DNA from: Scheffersomyces stipitis CBS 6054
Taxonomy: Eukaryota; Ascomycota; Pichiomycetes; Serinales; Debaryomycetaceae
DNA length: 64,000 bases
Assembly: GCF_000209165.1 (NCBI RefSeq)
Contig: NC_009045.1
Span: 1,364,001 to 1,428,000 of the forward strand
Direction of reading: 5' to 3'
Positions 62,220 to 64,000 of the stretch are shown here, piece by piece. Below the pieces are notes generated by a model. The model had not been told where the DNA came from. It made no database searches and worked only from the letters and a program-made list of their open reading frames with translations. Position numbers and translations under genes: made by a program. Numbering within the stretch: the stretch's first letter is position 1; every line of letters begins with the position of its first letter.

Positions 62220-62862
62220 GCTATTAAACAATTGAGTGAAAATTCAGAACTTTGGTGTTGTATAGTGTGAAAAAAACTAGGACCGGGAAATCAAGGATAA
62301 TTAACGGAATAACCAACAGAATGGGCACGATAGTCTCCTGAAAAAGGACAAACTGCTTCAGCTGAGAAAAACCAGTTCAACAGAAAAGAATGTGAAAACA
62401 AGCAGTGGCGGAAAGAGTCTAATATTTAACGAAAGTTATGAATTTCTATCAAGGAACGGTGTACCAGTTAGAATCACTTTTGTACTGCAATTCCAGGTCC
62501 ATGTTCGATATGGCTTCAAAGACGCAGCCATCCTGTATGCCATTGGATTATTATTAGGTGTCCCCAGTTGATAAGGAACTATGCAGATATTATATTCAGT
62601 CCTACATAAGCTTCCATAGTGAAGGAAGTGCGTGGAAGCTTTTATGGCTGACACATGCAGCACCTTTAACCGAGAGTAAGGTAGCGCATGTCTGCATATG
62701 ATTTGGTAAATAAGGTTAAACTTCAGAGCCTTACCTTCACTGGTTGTTTCAGGTGAGCCGTACCACGAAATGTTCAAGTTTTCATTTGAAGTTTCCAAAT
62801 AGTGTGTTATCTTAACAAACTCCACACTTTTCTTGGGAAAACTTCATGCCACTGTCCGGTTT

Positions 62863-62900
62863 ATTTCGGCTTGCGCGCTCGATTTCGGCTTGTGCGCTCG
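62863..62900. repeat. 19-bp tandem duplication
   Basis: ATTTCGGCTTGCGCGCTCG followed at once by the same unit with one C-to-T change, about 650 bp upstream of the ABCC start. The unit is GC-rich for this neighbourhood. Confidence 0.9.
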
Positions 62901-63283
62901 ATTGCTTGTTCACTCTGGCAATCTGTTTGGTCCACAAAAATTGCATTCCTAGTCTCTTCAATAAAAAGTTAAGAATTTTGCATTGCTACTGAGTATAGTT
63001 GCAGTTGTAGATTGAGTACGAGGAAAGGTTGCCCATAATTGGTTGTGATTCTCCAGTTTTTTCGAAGATTCGTGGCAGTTCAATCGCGAGTAGGACAATG
63101 TGCGTATAGCGGTGCTCTTTGCATTTATTATTAACAAACAAAACCTTCGCTTTACAAGAATCTCCTTCACGTACGGAAAGAAGTCTAAAAGTGTCTTCTA
63201 TGCTGCTAACTCCTAGGTCAATGCCAGCTTGTAGTATTTAGGTGTCTCTTCCAACTTGCTTAACTTCAGTCACCATATATCCT

Positions 63284-63347
63284 GCACGTGACAAGTTTCG
63301 TTCGCGCAAAATTAGGGTTAGGGCTGCAAGTTCTGTTTGCACGTGAC
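63284..63347. promoter_or_regulatory. Tbf1-like TTAGGGTTAGGG flanked by two GCACGTGAC boxes
   Basis: GCACGTGAC at 63284-63292 and again at 63339-63347, with TTAGGGTTAGGG at 63312-63323 between them. In Candida albicans Tbf1 and Cbf1 together drive ribosomal-protein genes, and Tbf1 drives snoRNA genes in budding yeast (established knowledge). Here the cluster sits behind RPS28, not before it, so its target is unclear. Confidence 0.65.
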
Positions 63348-63651
63348 GAGACTGCACTGTGAAAAATTGAATCTACATGCTACACTTACATTTCTGGTAA
63401 ACCTATATGTATTAAAAGATTTTGGAATGGATGAATAGTAAGACAAGGAGTAAGATAAAAGACCATTGGTCACACAACATACTTATCCCTGCGCCAACCT
63501 TCAAAATTGAAAAGAACCCACAATCACTGTAAATTTGACTGAATCATTGGATTTATAAATACATGACGTTGTAGCATAAGCCAGCAATAGTTTCAAGTAC
63601 TGATGATATTGTTGGAATATGTATTGTAATCTTTTCAGGAGTATGATAGAC

Positions 63652-63959
63652 TTAACGCAATCTTCTGGCTTCACGTTCAGATTCCATCAAGCACAAGATG
63701 TCGTTTTCTCTGACTGGGCCCTTGACGTTTCTGACGATAGTTCTGGAAGAGTCTTCCAAGAATTCGACTCTGACCTGGGTGACACCACCTCTGGAACCGG
63801 TTCTACCCAAAACCTTGATAACCTTAGCTAAAGTAACTGGAGTCTTAGCGTCCTGAAAAATCGTTAGTATTGCTCATTCTTTAGCGGGAGATTTTGATAA
63901 TTCATCCAACTGCAAGAACGTTACGTTCTTGCAAAGATCTGGCACTAGTTACTTACCAT
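63652..63959 (-). CDS. RPS28: Ribosomal protein eS28 (two exons)
   Basis: Small-subunit ribosomal protein eS28 of the 40S head. Exon 1 is only the ATG at 63957-63959. Exon 2 is 63852-63652. Joined, they encode 67 residues, exactly the family length: [60 protein letters not shown]. The frame upstream of Asp2 has no in-frame ATG without splicing, so the intron decides the start. The promoter lies beyond the window edge. Confidence 0.97.
63853..63956 (-). other. Intron of RPS28, directly after the start codon
   Basis: 104 nt. Donor GTAAGT (63956-63951), branch point TACTAAC (63869-63863), acceptor TTTTTCAG ending at 63853. It contains a perfect 10-bp hairpin at 63911-63933. Confidence 0.95.
63911..63933 (-). 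other. Perfect 10-bp stem-loop in the RPS28 intron
   Basis: TGCAAGAACG, a 3-nt loop (TTA on plus, TAA in the RNA), then CGTTCTTGCA. It starts 23 nt after the 5' splice site and ends about 40 nt before the branch point. Confidence 0.9.
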
Positions 63960-64000
63960 TTTTAATTGCTGATTTTTGTAGATCAAGAGAAGAAGACATT

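Larger units (their letters stand above)
62220..63651. other. Intergenic, 1.4 kb with an orphan promoter cluster
   Basis: Lies between the 5' end of the ABCC gene and the 3' end of RPS28. It contains a 19-bp tandem duplication (62863-62900) and a Tbf1/Cbf1-like cluster (63284-63347). No protein gene is convincing. A non-coding RNA gene is possible but I could not recognise one; no C box (RTGATGA) was seen between 62.8 and 63.3 kb on either strand. Confidence 0.55.

Noticed and set aside
63312..63323. TTAGGGTTAGGG as an internal telomere repeat
   Set aside because: Only two units, and flanked by CACGTGAC boxes, so a Tbf1-type promoter site is the better reading. Yeast telomere repeats of this clade are different and longer.

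Overview
The window is nuclear DNA of a budding yeast of the CUG-Ser (CTG) clade, most like Scheffersomyces or Debaryomyces relatives. Reasons: compact, mostly intronless genes with clear yeast orthologues; introns with GTAAGT donors and TACTAAC branch points; and CTG codons at positions where the family has serine. The clearest is the residue after DFG in the Akl1-type kinase (CTG at 39104-39106). The LINE reverse transcriptase has the same substitution in its RQGxPxSP motif (CTG at 8284-8286). The species itself is an inference.

Layout. 1-6.5 kb: the 5' part of MET12 (cut by the window edge), ATG27, a small unknown membrane protein, and a peroxisomal malate dehydrogenase with a C-terminal SKL (MDH3). 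6.5-13.0 kb: an apparently intact two-ORF LINE (non-LTR) retrotransposon on the minus strand. Its 5' end lies within about 80 bp of a tRNA-Arg(TCT)/tRNA-Phe(GAA) pair that looks dicistronic. 13.5-24.5 kb: PFF1 vacuolar protease, HEM12 (one intron), VMS1, RDH54, and a small serine palmitoyltransferase subunit. 25.3-38.2 kb: TRM732 (THADA), SLT11, ALG14, an Artemis-like nuclease, RPC11, ORC2. 38.6-53.6 kb: AKL1 with a 33-Gln tract, EMW1, a Pom33/TMEM33-like membrane protein, a NIPA-type transporter, TIF11 (eIF1A), CTK3, and TPS3 with a hidden first exon. 53.6-57.5 kb: a 3.9-kb stretch without a convincing gene. 57.5-64 kb: a full-length ABCC transporter, an orphan Tbf1/Cbf1-type promoter cluster, and RPS28, which has an intron directly after its start codon and a perfect hairpin inside that intron.

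Most genes are independent housekeeping loci, each with its own promoter, so no operon-like logic is expected. Functional themes are vacuole and autophagy (ATG27, PFF1, ABCC transporter), RNA and translation (tRNAs, TRM732, SLT11, RPC11, TIF11, VMS1, RPS28), DNA replication and repair (ORC2, RDH54, Artemis-like) and metabolism (MET12, MDH3, HEM12, TPS3, SPT subunit). Several intuitive TTG-initiated reading frames were shortened to the first ATG (ATG27, VMS1, TRM732, AKL1, NIPA-like, CTK3, POM33-like, ABCC, LINE ORF1). The most unusual signals are the LINE's in-frame TAA-AAA-ATG junction, the tRNA pair, the RPS28 intron and hairpin, the hidden TPS3 exon and the orphan promoter cluster near 63.3 kb.
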